Source of the DNA: Candidatus Bacteroides merdavium
Lineage (GTDB): Bacteria > Bacteroidota > Bacteroidia > Bacteroidales > Bacteroidaceae
Assembly (NCBI GenBank): GCA_019116805.1
Contig: DXAV01000015.1
Coordinates: 1-64,000 of the forward strand
Length of the DNA stretch: 64,000 bases
Reading direction: 5' to 3'
The notes below the pieces were generated by a model. That model ran no database searches, was not told where the DNA came from, and saw nothing but the letters and a program-made list of their open reading frames with translations. The translations under genes and the position numbers were made by a program. Below, piece by piece: positions 37,359 through 45,597 of the stretch; position 1 is the stretch's first letter; each line of letters begins with the position of its first letter.

Positions 37359-38570
37359 TTATTTTATTTTGGTCCTGATTATCCTTTCTTCGAATGTCAG
37401 GTTCAGGTTCAGGCTGAAGCGGCTTTCTTGCATCAGATTGTCGCGCAGATTGACTTGCTGGCGCCAGGTAGCTCCCAGCGACAGGAATGAATAGCGCACG
37501 GGAAAACTGACTCCGATGTTGCCCTCCAGATAGTACATCTTTCCTCCTTTCAAGTTGATATATGAATTGCTGATACCGATGCCTGCCATCAGTTCGGTAG
37601 AGCGCGGTTTCCGTGGTTCGGTGAGGTAGATGGTGCCGACATTCAGCTTATGTTGGTTTTCGTATTTCATTGAGGTATAGGCCGACGTGTTGCGACTCCA
37701 GTCCACATAGTTGTAGTCCATTGTGACAGTCCAGTGTTCGCTGCTGGTGGTCAGTCCGGCACCGATGTGCATGGGCAGGTACTGCGTACGGCTGTGGTAA
37801 CTTTTGTCCATATCCTCACTGGTTGACGAGTTGGAGTAGGTCAGGCGGTTGTCGTGCCCTATCTTCAGCGAGGGGGCAAACACTGCTCCCACTTCCCAGC
37901 TTCTACCCGGGCCGCCGAAACGGTAGTGCAGGCCGAAGTCTGTATAAAACGCCCGCTTGGACGATTCGTAGCTGACTGTGGCGTTCTCCTGCGTTTCGCT
38001 CTGCGTCACTGTTCCCAGTATCATGCCCAGGTTGATGCCTATCGAGAGGTGTCGTGTCAGGGCGAAGGCATTGGTCACGTAGCATCGGTAGAGCCCACCC
38101 GTGCCCTCGAAGGTCGAGTAGAGATACTCGCCCGGCATACCTTCCACTTCTTCTTCGGTCTGGATGAGATAACCCACACTGCTGTAGGGTGCGGCGCCTA
38201 TCAGGGCGTACCAGCGGGGCAGGACGCGGAAGCCCAAGCTCAGGCGGTTGGGGTTTCCCGTCAGGTTCGAGCTGTGGTCACTCAGGAAGGAGTAGCGGGC
38301 ATAGGATGCCGACAGTCCGATGTTGAAAGTAAAGCAGGCGGTATCCATGGCTGTGATGGCGGCGGGGTTCAGGGTATTCTGGAAGCCGGGTCGGTTCAAG
38401 GCAATGCCTATGTTGCCCAAGCCGGCGTAGCGTCCGCCATCGGCAGAACACAGTTCACCTACGCCGTACATGGATGTGGGCAGGTTGGTGGTGTTTTGCG
38501 CCAGAAGGTTCAGATGGGGTAACAGGCAGGCAAAAAGCCATAGGGTCATTCGGATGTGGTTATGTTTCAT
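37359..38570 (-). CDS. FadL/OmpP1-like outer-membrane protein
   Basis: A 403-residue exported barrel with signal peptide MKHNHIRMTLWLFACLLPHLNLLAQ. The plug-like N-terminus contains TSMYGVGELCSADGGRYAGLGNIGIALNRPG and LNPAAITAMD, as in the FadL/OmpP1 group. Many amphipathic strands follow, ending LNLNLTFEERIIRTKIK. It overlaps the DUF4270 lipoprotein gene by four bases (ATGA), so the two are translationally coupled. The transported compound is unknown; the group carries hydrophobic molecules. Confidence 0.85.
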   Translation of the reverse strand: MKHNHIRMTLWLFACLLPHLNLLAQNTTNLPTSMYGVGELCSADGGRYAGLGNIGIALNRPGFQNTLNPAAITAMDTACFTFNIGLSASYARYSFLSDHSSNLTGNPNRLSLGFRVLPRWYALIGAAPYSSVGYLIQTEEEVEGMPGEYLYSTFEGTGGLYRCYVTNAFALTRHLSIGINLGMILGTVTQSETQENATVSYESSKRAFYTDFGLHYRFGGPGRSWEVGAVFAPSLKIGHDNRLTYSNSSTSEDMDKSYHSRTQYLPMHIGAGLTTSSEHWTVTMDYNYVDWSRNTSAYTSMKYENQHKLNVGTIYLTEPRKPRSTELMAGIGISNSYINLKGGKMYYLEGNIGVSFPVRYSFLSLGATWRQQVNLRDNLMQESRFSLNLNLTFEERIIRTKIK

Positions 38571-39883
38571 TGTTCGTTGTATATTTTGAGTCTTACATCA
38601 AGTCGGCACTGTCGGTCTTGGCCGGGAAGGGCGGTGAAGACCACCTGATTGAAGGTAGTGGCCATTTCTTCATCGGTCAGGCTCATGAGGAGTTTTTGTC
38701 GGCGGGTGCCTGAGGTGCCGAAGTTGTTGCGGATGAACTCGGTCAGGTCAAAGCTGTAGTAGGTTTCGCGTCCATACATCTCATCAATGGTCAGGTTACC
38801 GGTTTGCACCGTTACTCCATCGCTGCCATAGACATAGTCTTCAAGTACGTTGTTCTCGTCGGTGATGTAGATGCGCACTTCTTCGGGCAGCTGGCTCACT
38901 TCATTGTAGCTTCGGGCCAGCGGGTAGAGGTAGAGCGTGGCGCTCTCTACGGACACGATTTCTCCCTTGCTTTGCAGTTCGTTGAGATCGGGGAATTCAA
39001 TCTGGTTGTAATAGCCCGTCAGTCCTTGCAGGTAGGCACGGTTACCCATGCTGCTGGCGTGTATCAGGTTCTCGATGCCGCTCTGGAGGTTGTCGAGTGC
39101 GGTACCTGTCGGGTTGTGACGTACGCCCGTATAAGCATATTCGGTGTTGACACTGAAGATCAGCTCGCTTTCGGTGGTTTGGTTGGAGATGTCGCGGTAG
39201 TGGAGGTTGAGGGTCATCGAAGAGTCGTTCACCAGAAAACCGGTGATACAGCTGCCGCTTGTTTCTGCTACGAGAGCCAGGCCAGGGAAGACCTTCTTGA
39301 AGCTTTCCTGCGTATCAAGATAAGTGTCCTCAACCAGAATGTCAGTGAGGAGTTGTCGGCCCATGGCGTCGGGCAGGCGCACCTCCACTTCGCGCTGGCG
39401 GCCGGGCTGGGGCAGGTAACTGAAGCGGGTCAGGGGTACGTCCTCCGTGGCCATGACGGTGGTGTTGTACAGGTCTTCGTCGTTGTCCAGCACGATGGGT
39501 TGCTTCAGGCGATAGACGGAGATGTATTGGGGGGTCAGAGTGTCGCCCCAATAGTGGCCGCTGGGCGTCATGCTCAGTACGAGCGAGTCGAACTGGTAGT
39601 CGTGGCCGTCGGTGGTGCTGAAGGTGTTCTTCGTAAATTCGGCATAGTAGGTGGCCGTCACTTCGCCCCAAAGGGTGTCGGCGTAGTGACCGAAATGGCC
39701 GATGGTATCCTCGCGCGTCTCAATGGAGTCCAGCAGGATGGTACTCAGATCTACGGTACAACTATTGGTGAAGACATTGTAGAACGAACTTTCCACCAGG
39801 CTGCTACCCAAACTCGAATTGTTGTCCTGGCAGGCATAGCAGGCGAGGAGGCCTGCCAGCAGGCTATACAGTATTTTTCTCAT
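38567..39883 (-). CDS. DUF4270-family lipoprotein
   Basis: A 438-residue lipoprotein with lipobox LLACYAC (residues ~13-19) followed by QDNNSSLGSSLVE. The body has many short strands (TATYYAEFTKNTFS, ESATLYLYPLARSYNE) as in the Bacteroidetes DUF4270 family. Function is not established. It is coupled by an ATGA overlap to the FadL-like gene downstream. It is divergent from a Kelch protein whose own neighbour is DUF4907, a gene set I recall as recurring in Bacteroidales. Confidence 0.88.
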   Translation of the reverse strand: MRKILYSLLAGLLACYACQDNNSSLGSSLVESSFYNVFTNSCTVDLSTILLDSIETREDTIGHFGHYADTLWGEVTATYYAEFTKNTFSTTDGHDYQFDSLVLSMTPSGHYWGDTLTPQYISVYRLKQPIVLDNDEDLYNTTVMATEDVPLTRFSYLPQPGRQREVEVRLPDAMGRQLLTDILVEDTYLDTQESFKKVFPGLALVAETSGSCITGFLVNDSSMTLNLHYRDISNQTTESELIFSVNTEYAYTGVRHNPTGTALDNLQSGIENLIHASSMGNRAYLQGLTGYYNQIEFPDLNELQSKGEIVSVESATLYLYPLARSYNEVSQLPEEVRIYITDENNVLEDYVYGSDGVTVQTGNLTIDEMYGRETYYSFDLTEFIRNNFGTSGTRRQKLLMSLTDEEMATTFNQVVFTALPGQDRQCRLDVRLKIYNEQ

Positions 39884-40109
39884 GACGCTTGGTTTTTCTA
39901 TTTTTCCGCAAAGGAAAGGGAAAAGCCGGGTATGTTCCTATCAAAATCGGCGGTTGGGACGTTTTTGCCGTTGAATGCTTTCGGCAGCCCCTGAAAGTGC
40001 GTTTGTCGGATATTGGGCGCTGTTGGTCGGTTCTTTTTGCATACATCCGTCTCGTGACCTATTTTCGCCCCGAATAACGACGGAAAAACAGTTATCAAAC
40101 ACTTTTAGT

Positions 40110-41183
40110 ATGTATATGAATCGATTATTATTGGGAATGATGCTGCCGCTGGTTCTCCTGGCTGGCAGCAGCTGTACGGACGATGACGAGTACACGCAAG
40201 GACAATGGATCAAGCGTTCGGGCTTCGAGGCCGAGCCGCGCGCCTATGCCTGCAGCTTTACCATCGGAGAAAAGGGATACCTGTGCGGAGGTTTCCGCGG
40301 AGCGAACAAGGAATATATGAACGACCTCTGGGTATATGACATGAACAACAACAACTGGGAACAGCTGGCCGACATGCCGACTGCGGGTCGCAAGTATGCC
40401 ACGGCCTTCGCTCTGAACGGCAAGGGATATGTGACTACGGGCTCTGTGAAAGACGGCAGCTACTCGAACTATGTGGCCGACACGTGGGAGTACGACCCCT
40501 CGTCGGACGCATGGACGCAGAAGGACGACTTCAAGGGCGGTCCGCGCGACGGAGCCTTGTCTTTCGTCGTGGGCGGTTATGCCTACGTGGGTACGGGCTA
40601 TAACGAAGATACGCAGGGCAGCTACAAGGACTTCTATCGCTTTGACCCCAATGCGGCGGCCGGCTCGCAATGGACCAAGGATGCGGGCAATGGCGGTGGT
40701 CCCGAAAAGCGGGCTTACGGCACGGCTTTCGTCATCAATGATGTGGCCTACGTATGTTGTGGTACAGACAATAGTACCAGCTTGAGCGACTTCTGGAAGT
40801 TCGACGGCTCGACGTGGACGCAGCTGCGCGATATTGCCAACACCAACGACGACGAAGATTATGACGACGACTACAACATTGTCCGCTACAGCACGGTGTC
40901 GTTCGTCATCGACGGCTATGCCTACATTGCCACCGGCTATCGGAGCGGTGTGACAGCCGACTATTGGAAGTACGACCCCGACCAGGACCTGTGGTATGGT
41001 GACTCGGACGACGACTTTACACCGCTGACCGATGTGCACAACAACTACTCGGGTGCCTCTTCGCGCGATGGGGCGGTGTCTTTCTCCAACGGCGAGCGGG
41101 GTTTCGTCCTGACCGGACAGTCGGGCGGAAGCTATTTCGACGATGTTTATGAACTGCTCCCCGACGAACAGGAAGAAGTGTGA
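40110..41183 (+). CDS. Kelch-repeat lipoprotein
   Basis: A 357-residue lipoprotein (start at 40110, MYMNRLLLGMMLPLVLLAGS; alternatively 40116) with lipobox LAGSSC. About six Kelch blades follow: units with GYLCGGF, NDLWVYDMNNNNWEQLADMP, GYVTTGS, DTWEYDPSSDAWTQKDDF, AYVGTGYN and SDFWKFDGSTWTQL. Propellers of this kind bind ligands or, in relatives, epimerise sialic acid. No catalytic residues can be assigned. The DUF4907 gene follows after 34 bp. Confidence 0.9.
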   Translation: MYMNRLLLGMMLPLVLLAGSSCTDDDEYTQGQWIKRSGFEAEPRAYACSFTIGEKGYLCGGFRGANKEYMNDLWVYDMNNNNWEQLADMPTAGRKYATAFALNGKGYVTTGSVKDGSYSNYVADTWEYDPSSDAWTQKDDFKGGPRDGALSFVVGGYAYVGTGYNEDTQGSYKDFYRFDPNAAAGSQWTKDAGNGGGPEKRAYGTAFVINDVAYVCCGTDNSTSLSDFWKFDGSTWTQLRDIANTNDDEDYDDDYNIVRYSTVSFVIDGYAYIATGYRSGVTADYWKYDPDQDLWYGDSDDDFTPLTDVHNNYSGASSRDGAVSFSNGERGFVLTGQSGGSYFDDVYELLPDEQEEV

Positions 41184-41217
41184 TTTCATCCACTGGATAC
41201 AAGGTATAAATTAGGTT

Positions 41218-41547
41218 ATGAATAAAGTTTGGTGGATAATTAGGACAGGCGTGCTGCTCTTCGTGGCGGTATGCCTGTCCGTTTGTCGGGGCGGCACGTC
41301 GTCCGACAGGCAGAGTGTGTGGAAATGCAGGTTGCTGGAGGTGGAGGGTGGCTATGGCTACGCTATCCTGCGCGGCCACGACACGCTGATACGCCAGTCG
41401 TGCATCCCCGCCATCGGTGAGCGGAAGCCTTTCGCCACGCGCGAGGATGCCCTGAAGATAGGGCATATCGTTCGCGACAGGCTGGAGGCGGGCCAGTCGC
41501 CCACGGTGGGTTGCAAGGAGGTGCGGCAGATTTTGGGCGATGACTGA
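41218..41547 (+). CDS. DUF4907-family small lipoprotein
   Basis: A 109-residue exported protein with signal peptide MNKVWWIIRTGVLLFVAVCL and a lipobox-like LSVC. The body contains GYGYAILRGHDTLIRQSCIPAI and the helical EDALKIGHIVRDRL, the DUF4907 pattern. Function unknown. It is cotranscribed with the Kelch protein. Confidence 0.85.
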   Translation: MNKVWWIIRTGVLLFVAVCLSVCRGGTSSDRQSVWKCRLLEVEGGYGYAILRGHDTLIRQSCIPAIGERKPFATREDALKIGHIVRDRLEAGQSPTVGCKEVRQILGDD

Positions 41548-41694
41548 ACGCATCTTTCCGCCATGAATCACCGTGTCATGTTTTCCGCTCTCCGGCAGGC
41601 AGAATGTCGGCAAAAGCGGCTTTGGGCTGACAGCACCTTTCTTCAAGCCGTGCAAACGGGAGGGGAAAACAGGGTGCCGGCAGCCTTTTTTGAT

Positions 41695-41830
41695 GGGAAA
41701 ACGTACGTTTAAGCGGGGCAAAGCGTCGGTTTTCCCACATCAGAACGCAGGTTTTCCCTCGCCAAACCATATGTTTTCCCTCGACAAAAGCATTGTTTTC
41801 CGAGGGCAAAGGCAATGCTTTCCCTGCTTT
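41695..41830. repeat. 22-bp-period palindromic array 6
   Basis: GTTTTCCC-type words start at 41729, 41751, 41773, 41795 (GTTTTCCG) and 41817 (GCTTTCCC), exactly 22 bp apart, with 14-bp linkers. It is the mirror image of array 2, and the linkers TCGACAAAAGCATT and TCAACAAAAGCATT nearly match between the two loci. Confidence 0.88.
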
Positions 41831-42035
41831 CGGGCATCGGGGCTTCTGTTTTCGGGCTTCCGAAGCCTTGAAGGATGGCTTTTTGCCCCGTTTTTCTTCC
41901 AGAATTTTTGTAAGGATTTCGCTATCGGCTTGTCGATGAGCAGGTAAGCCCTTCTGCGCTCCGTTCTTTTCCATCGGCCTTGCCTTCGGGCTGAAACAAG
42001 CGATTCTCAGGCGGTCGGCGTGTCAAAGTGTCAAT
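41700..42035 (-). repeat. Interspersed ~330-bp intergenic element, copy 2 (inverted)
   Basis: The reverse complement matches copy 1 (8929-9255) along its length: TTGACACTTTG, CGCCTGAGAATCGC, CCCGAAGGCAAGG, TCTGGAAGAAAAAC, GGGAAAGCATTGC and the 22-bp array appear in the same order. The gap 41548-42142 contains only this element and the leader of the next gene. The longer frames over it follow the repeat period and are not convincing genes. Confidence 0.75.
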
Positions 42036-42142
42036 TTGTCAATAGACGTTGGACAGAAGTCGGCCGATTTTTATTCGCTTCCGATGTATGTGTCAAGCAA
42101 ATATTCTCACTATATTTGTAGCAACATTAAATCGAAACCATT

Positions 42143-44041
42143 ATGCACAACAAGATTGCCTTCCTGACGGCAGCTGCAGCCCTGTGGCTGGCCGCCTCGT
42201 GCACGCAACGGGACAAATGCGTGGAGAACCCCCTGATTGAGTCGGCCAACACCATGACGCTCGACATTTCCAAAGTCGAACTGAACGACACGACCACCGT
42301 GCTCTATACGGATGCCTATTTCCATCCGGGCTATTGGATCAGGATCAGTTCCGAATCTTACCTGTTGGCTGACGGCAAACGCTATGCCTTGACCGGCACG
42401 GAAGGCATCGATGCCGATTCGCTCTTCTGGATGCCCAAGTCGGGAGAGGCTTCTTTCCAGCTGACTTTCGAACCGTTGCCGCGCGGCACGCGCTCGTTCG
42501 ATTTCATCGAGGGTGATTGCGAGGATTGCTTCAAGCTGTTCGGTGTCGACCTGACGGGCAAGAAGGCTTTCGACCGCCTTTCTGACATCCCTGCCGACGT
42601 CATCCGTGCTTCGGAAACCGCTCCCGATGCCGTGCCCGAACCTCAGTTCAAGGTGGGCGAAACGGTGGTACACATGCACCTTTCGGGCTATCGGAAGGAG
42701 CTGGCCAAGGAAGCTAATATTTACCTCAATACGCTGATGAACGGCCAGCAGCCCTATACAGCTGCTATCGACTCTGCAACGGGTAGGGCCGAATTCAAGT
42801 TCTGGCAATACGGACCTGCACAGGCTTTGGTCAGCGTAGGCATGGCAAATGGACAAATATGGCTGGCGCCGGGCGAGGAGATAGACCTCTACGTGGATAT
42901 GCGGCGTAGCGGGCAGTATATTCTGAAGCGTCGGGCTGAAAAGAAACAGTTGCCGGCATTCGAGAGCATTCCCTTCTGTTACTTCTCGGGCACATACGCG
43001 GGTCTGTCGGCGCCGTCTTTGTATTCGGATAAGTATTATGGTATGAATTTATATACAGGCGAGTTTGCCGACTACAAGATGACGGCTGCCGAATACACAA
43101 AGCATGTCATCGGCCGTTATCAGGCCCTCTCGGACAGCATCGCCCAAAGCAAGCTGCCGCCCGCAGGCAAGGAACTGGCCTTGATCAATCTGAAGCAGGA
43201 GGCGGTCGAGGCCATGGCACAAGGCGACTTCTTCCGCGAACACAATTACAGAAGGATACATAACCAATGGGACCGCTCCAAACCTCTGGACCTCAAAATC
43301 GACCCGCTGACGGCTGAGAACCGCGCGGAGCTGTGCAAGCTCTTCTCCATTGCCGACCCCAAGTTGCTGATGGGGCAGCATGCGATGGAGTATGCATCGG
43401 CTGTAGCTAATCCCCGAATCGCATGGCCCAAGGAAGCGGGCCTGGAAGGTACCTTCGCTTCCGCACTGAAGCTGGCGTTGCCTCTGGTACAGAAAGCCTC
43501 GAACGCCGCCCTCACCGAAGCCGACCTGAAGACGCTGGACGGCGTACAGAACCCCTTCTGGCGCGAAGCCCTGCTGAAGATGCAGGAGAACACGCTGGCT
43601 CTGCTCAAGGCCGTCGAAGGAAAAGCCGTCATCGAGCAGACGCCCGATGTGCCTGTGGAGAAGCTTTTCGATGCCATCATTGCCCCCCACAAGGGCAAGG
43701 TCATCCTCGTGGACTTCTGGAATACCTGGTGCGCGCCCTGCCGCATGGCCATCAAAGCCAACGAGCCGCTGAAGGACGGCGAGCTGAAGAGCGACAACCT
43801 GGTGTGGATCTACATCGCCAACCAGACCTCCCCGCTCGTCAAGTACAAGGAGATGATACCCGGCATCAAGGGCAAGCACTATCGCCTCACCGACAAGCAG
43901 TGGGCTTACCTCTGCGATAAGTTCAAGATAGACGGCATCCCCTCGTATGTGCTGGTGGACAAGCAGGGCAAGTACGGCCTCCGCAACGACTTCCGCGACC
44001 ACGGGAAGATGAAGGATACGTTGAAGGGAATGATTGAGTAA
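42143..44041 (+). CDS. TlpA-like thioredoxin-domain lipoprotein
   Basis: A 632-residue lipoprotein (lipobox AASC at residues ~17-20). The N-terminal half is a long beta-rich and helical region of unknown role. The last ~150 residues are a thioredoxin-like domain with CAPC (Cys530, Cys533) in WNTWCAPCRMA and the cis-proline segment IDGIPSYVLVDKQG. A periplasmic-face thiol-disulfide role is expected. It has a second TlpA-type relative at 6735. It is followed after 28 bp by lpd. Confidence 0.9.
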   Translation: MHNKIAFLTAAAALWLAASCTQRDKCVENPLIESANTMTLDISKVELNDTTTVLYTDAYFHPGYWIRISSESYLLADGKRYALTGTEGIDADSLFWMPKSGEASFQLTFEPLPRGTRSFDFIEGDCEDCFKLFGVDLTGKKAFDRLSDIPADVIRASETAPDAVPEPQFKVGETVVHMHLSGYRKELAKEANIYLNTLMNGQQPYTAAIDSATGRAEFKFWQYGPAQALVSVGMANGQIWLAPGEEIDLYVDMRRSGQYILKRRAEKKQLPAFESIPFCYFSGTYAGLSAPSLYSDKYYGMNLYTGEFADYKMTAAEYTKHVIGRYQALSDSIAQSKLPPAGKELALINLKQEAVEAMAQGDFFREHNYRRIHNQWDRSKPLDLKIDPLTAENRAELCKLFSIADPKLLMGQHAMEYASAVANPRIAWPKEAGLEGTFASALKLALPLVQKASNAALTEADLKTLDGVQNPFWREALLKMQENTLALLKAVEGKAVIEQTPDVPVEKLFDAIIAPHKGKVILVDFWNTWCAPCRMAIKANEPLKDGELKSDNLVWIYIANQTSPLVKYKEMIPGIKGKHYRLTDKQWAYLCDKFKIDGIPSYVLVDKQGKYGLRNDFRDHGKMKDTLKGMIE

Positions 44042-44069
44042 TCCTCTATATAAATTAAAGAACAACACC

Positions 44070-45419
44070 ATGGAAAGATATCAAGTTGCCATTATCGGCG
44101 GAGGCCCTGCGGGCTATACCGCCGCCGAAGCTGCCGGACGGGCAGGACTGAGCGTTGTGCTCTTTGAGAAGAACAGCCTGGGAGGCGTCTGCCTGAACGA
44201 GGGCTGCATCCCCACCAAGACGTTGTTGTATTCGGCCAAGACCTACGACGGCGCGCGCCATGCGTCGAAGTATGCCGTGTCGGCCGAGAACGTGGGCTTC
44301 GACCTGCCCAAAATCATCGCCCGCAAGCAGAAGGTGGTGCGCAAGCTGGTGCTGGGCGTCAAGGCCAAGCTGACGGCCCACAATGTAAAGATCGTGACAG
44401 GCACGGCCGAAGTGGTGGACAAGAACCACATACGCTGCGGCGAAGAGGTGTATGAGTGCGACAACCTGCTGCTCTGCACCGGTTCGGAGACGTTCATTCC
44501 GCCTATCGCAGGCGTGGACACTGTGCCCTACTGGACGCATCGCGACGCGCTCGACAACAAGGAGCTACCCCAGTCGCTGGCCATCATCGGCGGCGGAGTC
44601 ATCGGCATGGAGTTCGCCTCGTTCTTCAACAGCCTGGGCGTGCAGGTGACGGTCATCGAGATGGTGGACGAGATACTGGGCGGCATGGACAAGGAACTCG
44701 CCGCCCTCCTGCGGGCCGACTATGCCAAGCGCGGCGTGAAGTTCATGCTCAGCACGAAGGTCGTTTCGCTGGCCGTGGCCGAAGGCGGGCAGGTACAGGT
44801 GGGGTATGAGAATGCCGAGGGTGCAGGCTCTGTCGTGGCCGAACGGCTGCTGATGAGCGTGGGTCGCCGCCCCGTGACGAAGGGTTTCGGGCTGGAGAAC
44901 CTCGACCTGCAGAAGACCGAACGCGGCAGCATTGTGGTGGACGAACACATGCAGACCTCCCTGCCCGGTGTCTATGTCTGCGGTGACCTGACGGGCTTCT
45001 CGCTCCTGGCCCATACCGCCGTGCGCGAGGCCGAAGTGGCCGTGAACCATATTGCAGGCAAGGAAGACGCGATGAGTTATCGTGCCATCCCCGGCGTGGT
45101 ATATACCAATCCTGAGATTGCAGGTGTGGGCGAGACGGAAGAGTCGTTGCAGCGGAAAGGCATTGCCTGCCGTGTGGTCAAGCTGCCTATGGCCTATAGC
45201 GGCCGCTTCGTAGCCGAGAACGAAGGCGTGAACGGCCTCTGCAAGCTCATCCTGGCCGAGGACGACACTATTCTTGGAGCACATGTGCTGGGCAATCCCG
45301 CCAGTGAGATCATTACCCTGGCCGGTATGGCCGTCGAGCTGAAGCTCAAGATCAAGGAGTGGAAGAAGGTAGTCTTCCCGCATCCCACGGTGGGTGAGAT
45401 TTTCCGTGAAGCGTTGTAA
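44070..45419 (+). CDS. lpd: Dihydrolipoyl dehydrogenase
   Basis: FAD flavoprotein that reoxidises dihydrolipoamide in 2-oxoacid dehydrogenase complexes or the glycine cleavage system. 449 residues from the start at 44070 (MERYQVAIIGGGPAGYTAAE). The redox-active disulfide is GGVCLNEGCIPTK (Cys41, Cys46), the NAD site GGGVIGMEFASF and the C-terminal His-Glu pair HPTVGE. No E1, E2 or glycine-cleavage genes lie next to it. Probably cotranscribed with the TlpA lipoprotein, an unusual pairing of two disulfide-active proteins. It ends before a hairpin repeat. Confidence 0.95.
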   Translation: MERYQVAIIGGGPAGYTAAEAAGRAGLSVVLFEKNSLGGVCLNEGCIPTKTLLYSAKTYDGARHASKYAVSAENVGFDLPKIIARKQKVVRKLVLGVKAKLTAHNVKIVTGTAEVVDKNHIRCGEEVYECDNLLLCTGSETFIPPIAGVDTVPYWTHRDALDNKELPQSLAIIGGGVIGMEFASFFNSLGVQVTVIEMVDEILGGMDKELAALLRADYAKRGVKFMLSTKVVSLAVAEGGQVQVGYENAEGAGSVVAERLLMSVGRRPVTKGFGLENLDLQKTERGSIVVDEHMQTSLPGVYVCGDLTGFSLLAHTAVREAEVAVNHIAGKEDAMSYRAIPGVVYTNPEIAGVGETEESLQRKGIACRVVKLPMAYSGRFVAENEGVNGLCKLILAEDDTILGAHVLGNPASEIITLAGMAVELKLKIKEWKKVVFPHPTVGEIFREAL

Positions 45420-45448
45420 TGTCTGTGTCCCAAATATAATATTCAATT

Positions 45449-45519
45449 TGTCATTCCGAGCGCAGTTGGGGAATCTTTTTCCTGTACAAGGAGATTCCTC
45501 AACTCCGTTCGGAATGACA
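45449..45519. repeat. Intergenic inverted repeat (TGTCATTCCGAG type)
   Basis: Arms at 45449-45476 (TGTCATTCCGAGCGCAG...) and 45492-45519 (...CTCCGTTCGGAATGACA) form a 28-bp imperfect hairpin. It is followed at 45526 by TTTTTGATACATC, the same flank as the element at 29353-29517. It may terminate lpd transcription. Confidence 0.8.
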
Positions 45520-45569
45520 GTTTCTTTTTGATACATCTCCTTTCTTTTTTCCGATGCCCGCTTTTTGCC

Positions 45570-45577
45570 TATCTTTG
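45570..45577 (+). promoter_or_regulatory. Putative -7 element of dacB
   Basis: TATCTTTG, 21 bp before the start codon at 45598. It decides the start: the more upstream in-frame start would precede transcription. Confidence 0.5.
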
Positions 45578-45597
45578 CAGCCGGAACAAACACACGT

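Noticed and set aside
41573-41974. Protein-coding gene in the ~330-bp element (frames with repeated FPS/CFP or GKxxV words)
   Set aside because: The amino-acid repeats follow the 22-bp DNA period, frames differ between the two copies and there is no start signal. A DNA-level repeat explains them.
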